Below are positions 7,891 through 15,190 of a DNA stretch of 41,546 nt, piece after piece. This stretch comes from JACZST01 sp964195155 (GTDB taxonomy: Bacteria > Actinomycetota > Acidimicrobiia > Spongiisociales > UBA5794): the NCBI GenBank assembly GCA_964195155.1, contig CAXMOP010000017.1, forward strand, positions 1-41,546, read 5' to 3'. Below the pieces are notes generated by a model. It did not search any database, was not told the origin of the DNA, and saw only the letters and a list, made by a program, of their open reading frames with translations. The translations under genes and the position numbers were made by a program. Numbering within the stretch: position 1 is the first letter of the stretch; each line of letters opens with the position of its first letter.

Positions 7891-8619
7891 ATGAACGAAT
7901 CAAACGTCGGCATTGTCACCGGGGGTACCGGGTCGGTCGGTCGGGAGCTCCTGCCCCTCATGGTCCGTCGCAGCTTCAAGCTGGGCGTGACCTACATCAT
8001 CCCCGAGGAAGCCACCGATCTCGAAACAGCGCTGGAGTCGAACCTCGACATCTCGGAAGATGACCTCCTCCTGCGGCGGGTGGACGCCTCCGATGCTCAG
8101 GCCATGGATAAATTCGTCCAGGAGGTCGTAGACAGCTTCGGCGGACTGAATGTGCTCGTCTGCCTGGTCGGTGGCTGGCTTGGTGGGCGTGACGTCGAGG
8201 AAACCGACGACGTTCGATTCGATCGGATGATCGATTTGAACCTCCGTTCAACGTTCAATGCCGTCCGCGCGGCGATTCCGCATATGAAGAAGCAGGAATG
8301 GGGAAGGATCGTGCTGATGGGTAGCAGGCACGCCATCGAGACTCCGTCCGGCCAGGCGGCCTACAACATCGCTAAGGCCGGCGTTGGAGCGCTCGGCCGG
8401 TCCGTCGCAGCCGAGCTTTGGGACCACAACATCACCTGCAACGTGATGCTGCCGTCGGTCATTGACACGCCGACGACGAGGGCGGCGCTGCCCTACGCCG
8501 AGTACGTGAACTGGCCGAAACCGGAAGACATCGCCCACGTCATCGACTTCTTGACCGGGCATCGTTCCGGGGTTATCGACGGGGCGGAGATCCCGGTGTG
8601 GGGAACCGCAGGGATCTAA
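7891..8619 (+). CDS. Short-chain dehydrogenase/reductase
   Basis: The 242-residue protein is a classical-type SDR. It has the cofactor motif TGGTGSVGR (10–18), Asn117 in the NLRST segment, Ser145, and the catalytic pair Tyr158/Lys162 (YNIAK). The C-terminal part carries NVMLPSVIDTPTTR, which normally gates the substrate site, and the IDGAEIPVWG ending common in the family. The substrate cannot be told from the sequence. A GGCGG just upstream of ATG 7891 is a modest ribosome-binding site. The gene follows cofC in the same direction, but a hairpin separates them. It converges on the membrane-protein gene at 8684–9184. Confidence 0.9.
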   Translation: MNESNVGIVTGGTGSVGRELLPLMVRRSFKLGVTYIIPEEATDLETALESNLDISEDDLLLRRVDASDAQAMDKFVQEVVDSFGGLNVLVCLVGGWLGGRDVEETDDVRFDRMIDLNLRSTFNAVRAAIPHMKKQEWGRIVLMGSRHAIETPSGQAAYNIAKAGVGALGRSVAAELWDHNITCNVMLPSVIDTPTTRAALPYAEYVNWPKPEDIAHVIDFLTGHRSGVIDGAEIPVWGTAGI

Positions 8620-8683
8620 CCCGGTCCGTCGCTCGGCCCGAGAGACGTTCGTGCGATCAGATGCAACGTTTCGGATCGGCCCG

Positions 8684-9184
8684 CTACCAGCGGCAGCCGA
8701 CCCGGTAGTGGCGCCGAACCTGCGGTCGGGTGGCAACAGTGACTCTCTGGGAGGTGCGCAGCTCATCTGGCGGCTCCGGGGCCGCACGGCCGTCGAGCTC
8801 GGCCGACGCTGCATCGAGTTCGTAACCGGCGCGGTGGAGGGCTCGCGCCACATCCTCGCGGTCACGGCGCCGAACGCCTCGATCGACCGCCGCCGACGCC
8901 TGTGCGTAGTACCGGCTGGCGGTGCGGACCCTGGCTCGGACATCGGGGTTGGTCTTCACCCGGTCGTCATTGTCGAGATCGAGCAGATTTACCGCGACAT
9001 CGGTCCGCAGTTCGCCGAGCTGATCGACAGACACCGACGGCTGCGGCTCGTAACGGCTGATCTGGCCGGCAATGCGAAGCAGCATGAACAAACCGAGGGC
9101 CACGAACAGGAAGGGAAGCACCCTGCCACCGCTGAACAGCACCAGAAACAGCACCAGCATGATCGGGAACTTGAAGAACGGCAC
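8684..9184 (-). CDS. Small membrane protein of unknown function
   Basis: I do not recognise the 166-residue product. Residues about 5–42 are strongly hydrophobic and probably form two close membrane helices. The rest is soluble, Arg/Asp/Ala-rich and likely helical (about 85–140), with no Cys or His cluster that suggests a metal site. GTG 9184 is preceded at exactly 6 nt by TAGAAT (9191–9196) with TTGACC (9212–9217) 15 bp further upstream, so the transcript is probably leaderless. It is divergent from the small gene at 9319 and shares with it a control region holding a perfect palindrome. Confidence 0.6.
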   Translation of the reverse strand: MPFFKFPIMLVLFLVLFSGGRVLPFLFVALGLFMLLRIAGQISRYEPQPSVSVDQLGELRTDVAVNLLDLDNDDRVKTNPDVRARVRTASRYYAQASAAVDRGVRRRDREDVARALHRAGYELDAASAELDGRAAPEPPDELRTSQRVTVATRPQVRRHYRVGCRW

Positions 9185-9190
9185 GGGCTG

Positions 9191-9217
9191 ATTCTAGCAG
9201 CCGGCAAGACCGGTCAA
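9191..9217 (-). promoter_or_regulatory. Predicted leaderless promoter of the 8684–9184 gene
   Basis: Read on the minus strand, TTGACC (-35) and TAGAAT (-10) are 15 bp apart, and the -10 ends 6 nt before the GTG start. That spacing places transcription start at the start codon. Confidence 0.5.
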
Positions 9218-9225
9218 GACGCTAT

Positions 9226-9239
9226 CGCGATATATCGCG
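9226..9239. promoter_or_regulatory. Perfect 14-bp palindrome in a divergent control region
   Basis: CGCGATATATCGCG is self-complementary over all 14 bp and sits between the minus-strand gene starting at 9184 and the plus-strand gene starting at 9319. Its symmetry and place suggest an operator, or a shared AT-rich promoter core. No regulator gene is adjacent. Confidence 0.4.
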
Positions 9240-9318
9240 TTCCACAGGCCTGCCGTCCACGCCACCACGTCTCGCTCGGTGGGGTAGGGTCGTGTACCGC
9301 CGCTCAGGAGGCTGGTTG

Positions 9319-9687
9319 GTGCCAGGAGGCTCGGAATACGAAGGGCCTGAAGAAGCGCTTGCACAGTACAAGGCGGTCGTCGAGGCGAGCTCCGGCGACG
9401 CCGTCGTGAAGGGTGCAAAGAGCCCCTACACGTCGCGCAATGGGCACATGTTCAGCTTCCTCGACGGCGAAGGGTCAGCGGCGTTGCGGCTGCCCGAGAA
9501 CCTCGGCGAGGAATTCCGGTCAACCTATGAGAGCGGGCCCGTGGTGCAATACGGGAGCGTGATGCGTGGCTACGTGTTGGTGCCGGCGGAGCTCCTGGCC
9601 AACGCAGATGAGCTGGCGGTTTGGTTTGACCAGGCATACGACTGGATCGGCACATTGCCGCCCAAGCCAACCGCCAAGAAGAAGTAG
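9319..9687 (+). CDS. Small TfoX-like protein, function unknown
   Basis: The 122-residue protein contains NGHMFSFLDGEGSAALRLP and a terminal TLPPKPTAKKK tail. The GHMFSFLD–LRLP–Y...VP order resembles the N-terminal domain of TfoX/Sxy-like or MmcQ/YjbR-like small proteins, recognised from general pattern only. There is no membrane segment. The start is taken as GTG 9319 because AGGAGG at 9306–9311 stands 7 nt before it; TTG 9316 and GTG 9292 are in-frame alternatives. A 115-bp MITE-like element begins 44 bp after the stop. Confidence 0.6.
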   Translation: MPGGSEYEGPEEALAQYKAVVEASSGDAVVKGAKSPYTSRNGHMFSFLDGEGSAALRLPENLGEEFRSTYESGPVVQYGSVMRGYVLVPAELLANADELAVWFDQAYDWIGTLPPKPTAKKK

Positions 9688-9731
9688 CCCACTCCTCCAG
9701 CCCACCCTGACCTCGGCGAGGAGACTCCCGC

Positions 9732-9846
9732 TAGCACGGTGTTGAACAATGACGAGTGCCCTGAGCCGCCGCTCGCTTGAGTGTTGCGGTGACTCGGTTT
9801 CTCCAGTCAGCGACGGCACGCTGGAGGATTGCTCAACTCCCTCCTA
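9732..9846 (+). repeat. 115-bp MITE-like palindromic element, copy 2
   Basis: The ends are TAGCACGGTGTTGA (9732–9745) and TCAACTCCCTCCTA (9833–9846). The copy differs from copy 1 at eight of 115 positions by eye and is in the same orientation. The conserved loop TGCGGTGACTCGGTTTCTC is at 9785–9803. From 9847 to 9952 I see no gene or recognisable signal. Confidence 0.85.
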
Positions 9847-9952
9847 GGTGTCCTTCCTAGGGACTTGTGTGCGTCTCTTGTCGAGCCGGACGCCATACTT
9901 GGTGCATGGGTTCCATTGAGGTTCTCCGAGCCTCTCTGCGTCGAGTTGATGC

Positions 9953-9980
9953 TTGACATCGCAAGGGGCTGCGAAATAAT
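9953..9980 (+). promoter_or_regulatory. Predicted leaderless promoter of the HTH gene
   Basis: A perfect -35 box TTGACA (9953–9958) is followed after 16 bp by AATAAT (9975–9980). The hexamer ends 6 nt before the GTG start at 9987, so transcription probably starts at the start codon. Confidence 0.6.
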
Positions 9981-9986
9981 GCCGCA

Positions 9987-10526
9987 GTGACTGAATCTCA
10001 AGAGCCGGGTAAACCAGAGGATGGATCTGAGGCCATCGGTGGCCGTTCGAGCGATGACGGCTCGGACGGCGGCTCACCGACGTGGGTATCCCTTAGCGAG
10101 GCTGCCGCTGCTGTGGGGGTTTCGTCCAAGACCATCCGTCGCGCGCTCAAGGCGGGCACCATCCGGGGTCAACGCTCCGACGAGACTGCGAACTCGCCGT
10201 GGCTCGTCGCTGCGGAGGACGTAGAGGCTCGGTGGGGAGATCAGCCGCCCGCCGCCACCTCCGACGCCGAGGTCGCCATTGAGGATCAACAGCTCGATGC
10301 TTCTCCCGACGCGGCAGAGACCGCCGCCACCTCCGACCCCGAGGTCGCCATTGAGGATCAAGAGCTCGATGCTTCTCCCGACGCGGCAGAAACCGCCGAG
10401 GTCAGTGAGCCCTCTGTCACCGACGAGACCGAGAACCCGCAACTACGGGGACGCCTCAGCGAGCTCCGCAAACGCCTCGTCATCAACGAACCGCAACGTC
10501 GATGGTGGCAGCGAACGAAGCGGTAG
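9987..10526 (+). CDS. HTH (excisionase/MerR-like) DNA-binding protein with internal 24-residue duplication
   Basis: The 179-residue protein has a Ser/Asp/Gly-rich N-terminus. Residues about 32–84 form a winged-helix-like region (SLSEAAAAVGVSSKTIRRAL, then a wing and WLVAAEDVEARW), the pattern of helix-turn-helix domains in excisionases and MerR-like proteins. Two acidic repeats follow (89–112 and 113–136), sharing EVAIEDQ(Q/E)LDASPDAAET. A basic, Trp-containing tail (about 153–179, ending RRWWQRTKR) ends the protein. The repeats come from a 72-bp DNA duplication. There is no ribosome-binding site; the -10 box lies 6 nt before the GTG. It may regulate a nearby gene, but no target or phage gene is visible. 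The acidic middle could be a flexible linker. Confidence 0.7.
   Translation: MTESQEPGKPEDGSEAIGGRSSDDGSDGGSPTWVSLSEAAAAVGVSSKTIRRALKAGTIRGQRSDETANSPWLVAAEDVEARWGDQPPAATSDAEVAIEDQQLDASPDAAETAATSDPEVAIEDQELDASPDAAETAEVSEPSVTDETENPQLRGRLSELRKRLVINEPQRRWWQRTKR
10251..10394 (+). repeat. 72-bp in-frame tandem duplication inside the HTH gene
   Basis: Two direct units (10251–10322 and 10323–10394) are nearly identical, with three or so base changes. The length is a multiple of three, so the frame is kept and the protein gains 24 acidic residues per unit. Confidence 0.9.
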
Positions 10527-10559
10527 AGGGGTGAGCCCTGCACTCGCTGTGGTCATCGT

Positions 10560-10716
10560 TGGATAGTGCCGATGCCTGAGCGTCGTCGAGCTCGACGAAG
10601 GTGAAGGTCACCAGCGCTTCGCCGGTCTCGGGGTCGACGAAGGTCAGAGTTCCGGCGCTCAGATCTGCGTCGACTGTGTCGTGCTTGCGCTCGACGTGTA
10701 GCGACAGACGCTCGTG
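10560..10716 (-). pseudogene. Possible gene remnant without a start codon
   Basis: Downstream of the cytochrome c stop, the same minus-strand frame stays open and encodes segments such as LSAGTLTFVDPETGEALVTF and FVELDDAQASAL. Third codon positions are mostly G or C, as in the surrounding real genes. No ATG or GTG stands at a sensible start, and I recognise no family. I read it as the leftover of a decayed gene, but it could be chance. Confidence 0.3.
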
Positions 10717-11627
10717 TCAGCCTTGGGCTTCCCGGATGAAGGCAATCAGGGCATCGATTTGATCCCTGGTCAGTTGAGGGAAGGCCGGCATCCCGTGAGA
10801 TCCACCCTCGCTGATGAAAATGAACTTGCGCTCGTGGTTGATACCAACGGCTATCTCGTCCAACAGAGTCGGTCCCCGTCCCGTTGTGCCGCTCAAGTCC
10901 GCCCCATGGCAGCGTGCGCAACTGACGTCATACTGTCCTTGGGCGCTGGCGACGTCTTGTTCACTGAGCCAGACATCGAACTCTTCGACAAAGGGGACAG
11001 GAACTCGGCACAGATATCGTCAAAAACGACGAAGCGTGTAGCGCGGGCAAACCTGTCCGGGGTCGATTTGCAGGACTCGTCGTACCCGTCGGGATCGGCC
11101 AGAGATGCGTGGTGTGCCAACGAGTCGAACACTGCGTCGATCTCCGGCTCTTGGAACTCGACGATCGACCCTGACCTGATGCCTATCGCCGCTTCTGCAT
11201 CGGTCCCCAGCCCGAGTTTGGCCGCAGCTCCGTCGCTCAACAACGCCACCTCCACCAGACAGACCACACGGATCCGTCCGTCAGCCGTCTCCATGAGTTC
11301 GCAGTCGCTGGTCTGAGAGGCCCCGAGGCCCAGTTGCCCGTAGAAGGCGATGAGACCGTTCACCTGCGCGCTGGCGGGCTCCACAATTTCCGTATTCGCC
11401 ACGGCGGCCTCATCCCCGGAGAACGCCAGACGCAAAAACTCTTCGGCCATCGCGACCAACGAACCGTCTGACTCCGCAGTGGTGGTCGGAGCCTCGGATG
11501 TGGTGGGGGGTGTCTCTGTGGTCACGACGGCCGTTGTCGTGGAAGTAGGGGCAGCCTCTTCCGCGGGTGTACCGGCACAGGCGGCAGCGGTAACCGCGAT
11601 GGCGAAAAGGCTGAAAGTCCGGTGCAT
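10717..11627 (-). CDS. Lipoprotein–cytochrome c fusion with a -1 frameshift
   Basis: The first frame starts at ATG 11627 with a lipoprotein signal (Cys near residue 18, TAAAC) and a Thr-rich linker. A domain of about 170 residues with no recognised family follows. That frame ends soon after a shift point. In the -1 frame a c-type cytochrome domain follows, with the heme motif CARCHG (codons at 10906–10920), a GMPAF methionine segment as probable sixth ligand, and a TRDQIDALIAFI helix to the stop at 10717. The cytochrome frame has no start codon of its own before the heme site. The two frames meet at C CCT TTG (10989–10995, minus strand), a canonical X XXY YYZ slippery heptamer. The product would be about 303 residues, exported and heme-binding. 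A one-base deletion or a sequencing error in the C4T3 run is an equally simple explanation. Confidence 0.7.
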
Positions 11628-11763
11628 ACCCAACTCCAATTCGAGCCTACCTTTGCGCGATATCCAATCGTGCGGCCTCGGCACGGGTGATGGTGCTCGT
11701 CTCCACGAGCCTGAACGCGCCTTCAGCGCGCCCCGGTGGACACACGGTCGACCTGCAAACGCA

Positions 11764-11792
11764 CAGAAACCCCTGATATACAAGGGTTTCTG
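11764..11792 (-). terminator. Hairpin after tRNA-Glu
   Basis: CAGAAACCC (11764–11772) and GGGTTTCTG (11784–11792) form a perfect 9-bp stem just beyond the 3' end of tRNA-Glu. There is no long T-run. It probably ends the gltX–tRNA transcript. Confidence 0.6.
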
Positions 11793-11797
11793 CTTGG

Positions 11798-11870
11798 TAG
11801 CCCCGATGGGATTTGAACCCACGCTACCGCCTTGAGAGGGCGGCGTCCTAGGCCACTAGACGACGGGGCC
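11798..11870 (-). tRNA. tRNA-Glu (CTC)
   Basis: The 73-nt sequence folds into a standard cloverleaf. The acceptor is GGCCCCG with a G–U closing pair. The anticodon loop is CTCTCAA on a CCGCC/GGCGG stem, giving anticodon CTC, and the T loop is TTCAAAT. A73 is followed in the genome by CCA (11797–11795), so CCA is encoded. It lies 25 nt after tRNA-Gln, with a GGCGGC/GCCGCC stem between them (11876–11893). Confidence 0.93.
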
Positions 11871-11895
11871 TCGCTGGCGGCCCGAGAGCCGCCGG

Positions 11896-11967
11896 CTCGG
11901 GGGGGAGGACTCGAACCCCCAATGTCTGGACCAGAACCAGGTGTGTTGCCAATTACACCACCCCCGA
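11896..11967 (-). tRNA. tRNA-Gln (CTG)
   Basis: The 72-nt cloverleaf has acceptor TCGGGGG paired with CCCCCGA, anticodon loop TTCTGGT on CCTGG/CCAGA, and T loop TTCGAGT. The anticodon is CTG and the discriminator is G. CCA is not encoded. It lies 44 bp downstream of gltX. In bacteria with GatCAB this tRNA is first charged with Glu and then amidated. Confidence 0.92.
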
Positions 11968-12011
11968 ACGGATCGGCAGGATAGCAATCGGCATCGAGTA
12001 CCCGGCTCCAC

Positions 12012-13460
12012 TCAATCGTCGAGGCGAGCTCTGGCGCCGGCAATTCGCTCGAGCGTCGCCTCTTTGCCAAGCGCCTCGATCGACTCGAACAGGGGCGGGC
12101 TGACCGTGGAGCCCGAGATGGCAACGCGGAGCGGCTGGAAGCCCTTCCTGGCGCTCAGATCGAGATCGGCAAGCATCTCGCGCAGCGTTGCCTCAATCGC
12201 ATGGGTCTGCCACGGTTCCGTCGCCTCGAGCCGGCGGGCCGCGGCGTCGAGCACCTCGGGAACCTCGTCGTTGGACATCACCTTGGCCCAGGAATCGTCG
12301 TCGTAGGCGACGTCCTGGTACAGAAACCGCACCTGCGCCGCCGCCTCCGGGAACAGCTTGGTTCGTTCCTGGATCAGCGGTGCCATGGCGAGCAGCGTGT
12401 CCCGTTCTGCCGGATCGAGCGAGCGACCCAGATCGGCCTCCACGAGCGGGATTGTCCGTTCGGCGAACTCGTCGGTCGCCATCTCACGGACATATACCCC
12501 GTTGAGCCACTCCAGTTTGGCGGTGTCGAAAATGGCGGGATTCTTGGAGACGGTTTCGAGCTCGAAGCGCGGCACCATCTCTTCGAGGGAAACAGCGGCG
12601 TCCTCGTCGCCCGGATTCCAGCCGAGCATGGCCAGGTAGTTGACCAGGGCCGCCGGGAGGATCCCGTCCCTGCGGTATGCCGCGACCGAGGTGTGCCCAT
12701 GGCGCTTGGAGAGCTTCCGGCCGTCCGGGCCCATCAGCAGGGACAGATGGGCGTACCGGGGTGGGTCGGCCCCCATGGCCCCGGTCAACAGCAGGTGCTT
12801 CGGCGTGGAGGAGAGCAGGTCCTCGCCGCGTACGACGTGGGTGATGGCGTAGTCGACGTCGTCGACCGTCGACGCCAGGTGATAGGTCGGCGTGCGATCC
12901 GAGCGCAGGATAACGAAGTCGTCGATATGGTCGTGCTCGAAAGCGACTCTGTCCCGCACGATGTCATCGAACTCGGTCACCCCCGGTCTGGGGACCCGGA
13001 ACCGGATCGTCGGCTCCACCCCCGCGGTTCTCCGTGCCGCCGACCCGAAATCGTCGGGTTCGGCGCCACCGTCGTATGCCGGCGAGATGCCGAGGCCCCG
13101 GGCCTGAGCGTGAAACGCGTCCAGCTCCTCTTGGGTGACGAAGCTCTCGTATGCCTTTCCGTCGGCAACGAGCCCGTCGGCGACCTCGCGATACCGATCG
13201 AGCCGGTCCGACTGCCGGTACGTCCCGTGCCCTCCGTCGACCTCGATCCCCTCATCCCAGTCGAGTCCGAGCCAGCGCAGTGAGTCCAGGATGTCGGTGG
13301 CGTATTCGTCGGTGTTGCGGGCGGCGTCGGTGTCGTCGGAGCGCAGGATGAGCCGGCCGTCGTTCGCCCTGGCGAACAACCAGTTGTACAGGGCGGTCCT
13401 GGCACCCCCGACGTGGAGGAACCCGGTGGGCGACGGGGCAAACCGGACCCGGGGCGTCAT
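12012..13460 (-). CDS. gltX: Glutamyl-tRNA synthetase
   Basis: This 482-residue class I synthetase charges tRNA-Glu and, where GatCAB replaces GlnRS as the gene content here suggests, also tRNA-Gln. The HIGH-type motif is HVGG (16–19) inside APSPTGFLHVGGARTAL, and the KMSKS-type motif is KLSKR (249–253). The usual RIEDTD is RSDDTD here (40–45), a conservative variant near the glutamate pocket. ATG 13460 overlaps the stop of the upstream FAH-family gene as ATGA, which suggests translational coupling. Two tRNA genes for its own substrates follow on the same strand. No glnS is seen in the window. Confidence 0.95.
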   Translation of the reverse strand: MTPRVRFAPSPTGFLHVGGARTALYNWLFARANDGRLILRSDDTDAARNTDEYATDILDSLRWLGLDWDEGIEVDGGHGTYRQSDRLDRYREVADGLVADGKAYESFVTQEELDAFHAQARGLGISPAYDGGAEPDDFGSAARRTAGVEPTIRFRVPRPGVTEFDDIVRDRVAFEHDHIDDFVILRSDRTPTYHLASTVDDVDYAITHVVRGEDLLSSTPKHLLLTGAMGADPPRYAHLSLLMGPDGRKLSKRHGHTSVAAYRRDGILPAALVNYLAMLGWNPGDEDAAVSLEEMVPRFELETVSKNPAIFDTAKLEWLNGVYVREMATDEFAERTIPLVEADLGRSLDPAERDTLLAMAPLIQERTKLFPEAAAQVRFLYQDVAYDDDSWAKVMSNDEVPEVLDAAARRLEATEPWQTHAIEATLREMLADLDLSARKGFQPLRVAISGSTVSPPLFESIEALGKEATLERIAGARARLDD

Positions 13461-14221
13461 GCCTCTATCACCGGGTTCACCAGGACGCCGACACCCTCGA
13501 CCTCGACCTCGACCCGATCGCCGGGCACGATCGGGCCAACGCCCGAGGGAGTGCCGGTCAGGATGACATCTCCCGGCAGCAGTGTCATCACCGAGGACAC
13601 GAACGAGACCAGCTCCCCCACCCCGAAGATCAGCTCCGAAGTCGTTGCCGATTGGCGGGTCTCGCCGTTGACCCTGGCGACAATGGCCAGGTCTTCCTGA
13701 GGGTCGAGGTCGGTATCGATTGCCGGGCCGAGGGGGCAGAACGAGTCAAAACCCTTAGCCCGGGTCCATTGCCCGTCGCTTCGTTGCAGATCCCGCGCCG
13801 TGACGTCGTTGGCTGCGGTGTAACCGAGGATCTTGGGGCCGACATCCTCGATCTCTACGTCTTTGGCGACCTGCCCGATGACGACGGCAAGCTCTGCCTC
13901 GTGGTGGACCTCGTTGGACTGTCTCGGGATACGGATCGGCTGGAGCGGGCCGATGATCGACGTCGGCGGCTTCAGAAACAACACCGGGGTCTCGGGAACA
14001 TCCGAGCCCATCTCGGCGGCATGGTCGGCATAGTTCTTGCCAACGGCGATGATCTTGGTGGGGATGACCGGCGCCAGCAGCTTGGCGTCCTGCCATCCCA
14101 CGACGGTTTCCGTGGGCTCCCATGCCACGAAGGGTGTGCCGCGGTAGAGGCGGATACCTTCCGGCTCGACCGCGCCGTAGGTGATGTCGTCGACCGAGGT
14201 GTCGACCCTGACGATCTTCAT
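13457..14221 (-). CDS. Fumarylacetoacetate hydrolase (FAH) family protein
   Basis: The 254-residue protein has the FAH fold signatures: IIAVGKNYADHAAEMG (56–72), PTSIIGP, HHEAELAVVIG with metal-binding Glu residues, GYTAANDVTARDLQ, and the closing LLPGDVILTGTPSGVGP. The family includes hydrolases and isomerases of 2-hydroxydienoate or acylpyruvate compounds. The exact substrate cannot be deduced; housekeeping acylpyruvase or oxaloacetate decarboxylase-like roles are possible. The start directly abuts the ilvE stop, and the stop overlaps the gltX start, so ilvE–FAH–gltX form one operon. The FAH–gltX pair is also found in mycobacteria. Confidence 0.88.
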   Translation of the reverse strand: MKIVRVDTSVDDITYGAVEPEGIRLYRGTPFVAWEPTETVVGWQDAKLLAPVIPTKIIAVGKNYADHAAEMGSDVPETPVLFLKPPTSIIGPLQPIRIPRQSNEVHHEAELAVVIGQVAKDVEIEDVGPKILGYTAANDVTARDLQRSDGQWTRAKGFDSFCPLGPAIDTDLDPQEDLAIVARVNGETRQSATTSELIFGVGELVSFVSSVMTLLPGDVILTGTPSGVGPIVPGDRVEVEVEGVGVLVNPVIEA

Positions 14222-15136
14222 TCAGACGTACTCGAGCCAGTCGCCGTGTCGGTCGTCCCGGCCGGTGGCGACCGCCATGAATTGTTCCTGGGCAAGCCGG
14301 GTGATCGGTCCGGGCCTTCCATCGCCGACCGGGGTGTTGTCGATCTCGCGCACCGGGGTCACCTCGGCGGCAGTTCCGGTGAGAAAGACCTCGTCGGCGT
14401 AGTACAGGTCGGTGCGCGTCACCTGCGCTTCCCGGACCTCGTGGCCCTCCTCGCCGAGCAAGGTGATCACCGTATCGCGGGTCACGCCCTCGAGCACCCC
14501 TGCCGCTACCGGGGGTGTCGTCACGACACCCCCTCGCACCAAGAACAGATTCTCACCGGTGCCTTCGGCGACGAAGCCGTCGGCGTTGAGCATGATGGCC
14601 TCGTCGTAGCCGCCCCGGAGCGCTTCCTGTTTCGCCAGGATCGAGTTGACGTATCCGCCGGTGATCTTGGCGTTTGGCATCAGTGAATCGTGGCTGATCC
14701 TGCGCCACGAGGAGACCGAGGCGGTGATCCCATTCTCGACGCCTTCGTCCCCGAGGTAGGCGCCCCATTCCCAGGTGGCGATGAAGGTGTGCACCGTGGC
14801 CCCTTCAGGACTGAGGCCGATTGCACCGGTCCCGTAGAACACCACGGGCCGGATGTATCCGGAGCGCAGCTCGTTGGCGGCGAAGAGCTCCCTTGCCGCC
14901 TTGGCCAGATCGTCGGCGGTCCACACGACGGGAATTCCCAGCGCCTTGCACGACCTCGTCAAGCGCTCCATGTGCTCGGTGAGCCGGAACACCGCGGGAC
15001 CCCGGTCGGTGTCGTACGCCCTGATCCCCTCGAAGGCGCCGGTGCCGTAGTGGAGGGCGTGGGAGAGGACGTGGACGGTTGCCTCGTCCCAGCCGATCAT
15101 CTCGCCGTCGCTCCAGATGTACTTCGTTGGATTCAT
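14222..15136 (-). CDS. ilvE: Branched-chain amino-acid aminotransferase
   Basis: This class IV PLP transaminase of 304 residues interconverts Leu, Ile and Val with their keto acids. Typical segments are HALHYGTGAFEGIRAY (26–41), the PLP Lys157 in PNAKITGGYVNS, the EGTGENLFLV segment (191–200) and TGTAAEVTPV near the C-terminus. These match the IlvE branch rather than aminodeoxychorismate lyase or D-amino-acid transaminase. It is first in the ilvE–FAH–gltX operon. The upstream gap holds a decayed repeat element, and no clear promoter is visible. Confidence 0.93.
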   Translation of the reverse strand: MNPTKYIWSDGEMIGWDEATVHVLSHALHYGTGAFEGIRAYDTDRGPAVFRLTEHMERLTRSCKALGIPVVWTADDLAKAARELFAANELRSGYIRPVVFYGTGAIGLSPEGATVHTFIATWEWGAYLGDEGVENGITASVSSWRRISHDSLMPNAKITGGYVNSILAKQEALRGGYDEAIMLNADGFVAEGTGENLFLVRGGVVTTPPVAAGVLEGVTRDTVITLLGEEGHEVREAQVTRTDLYYADEVFLTGTAAEVTPVREIDNTPVGDGRPGPITRLAQEQFMAVATGRDDRHGDWLEYV

Positions 15137-15190
15137 GTCAACAACGATTCTGGCACGACTTCAGGCTGGCGGCGCCTCGGCCTGCGTCAG

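Noticed and set aside
7116..9846. New defence island or biosynthetic cluster
   Set aside because: The genes (cofC, SDR, two small unknown proteins) share no pathway beyond their position, and no nuclease, methylase, toxin or core synthase is present.
12201..13283. Long plus-strand open frame opposite gltX (and similar ones at 13652–14686, 15467–16402, 26151–27613 and 35404–36735)
   Set aside because: They lie antisense to well-supported genes; in high-GC DNA such shadows are expected. Their composition is low-complexity or Arg-rich, with no family features.
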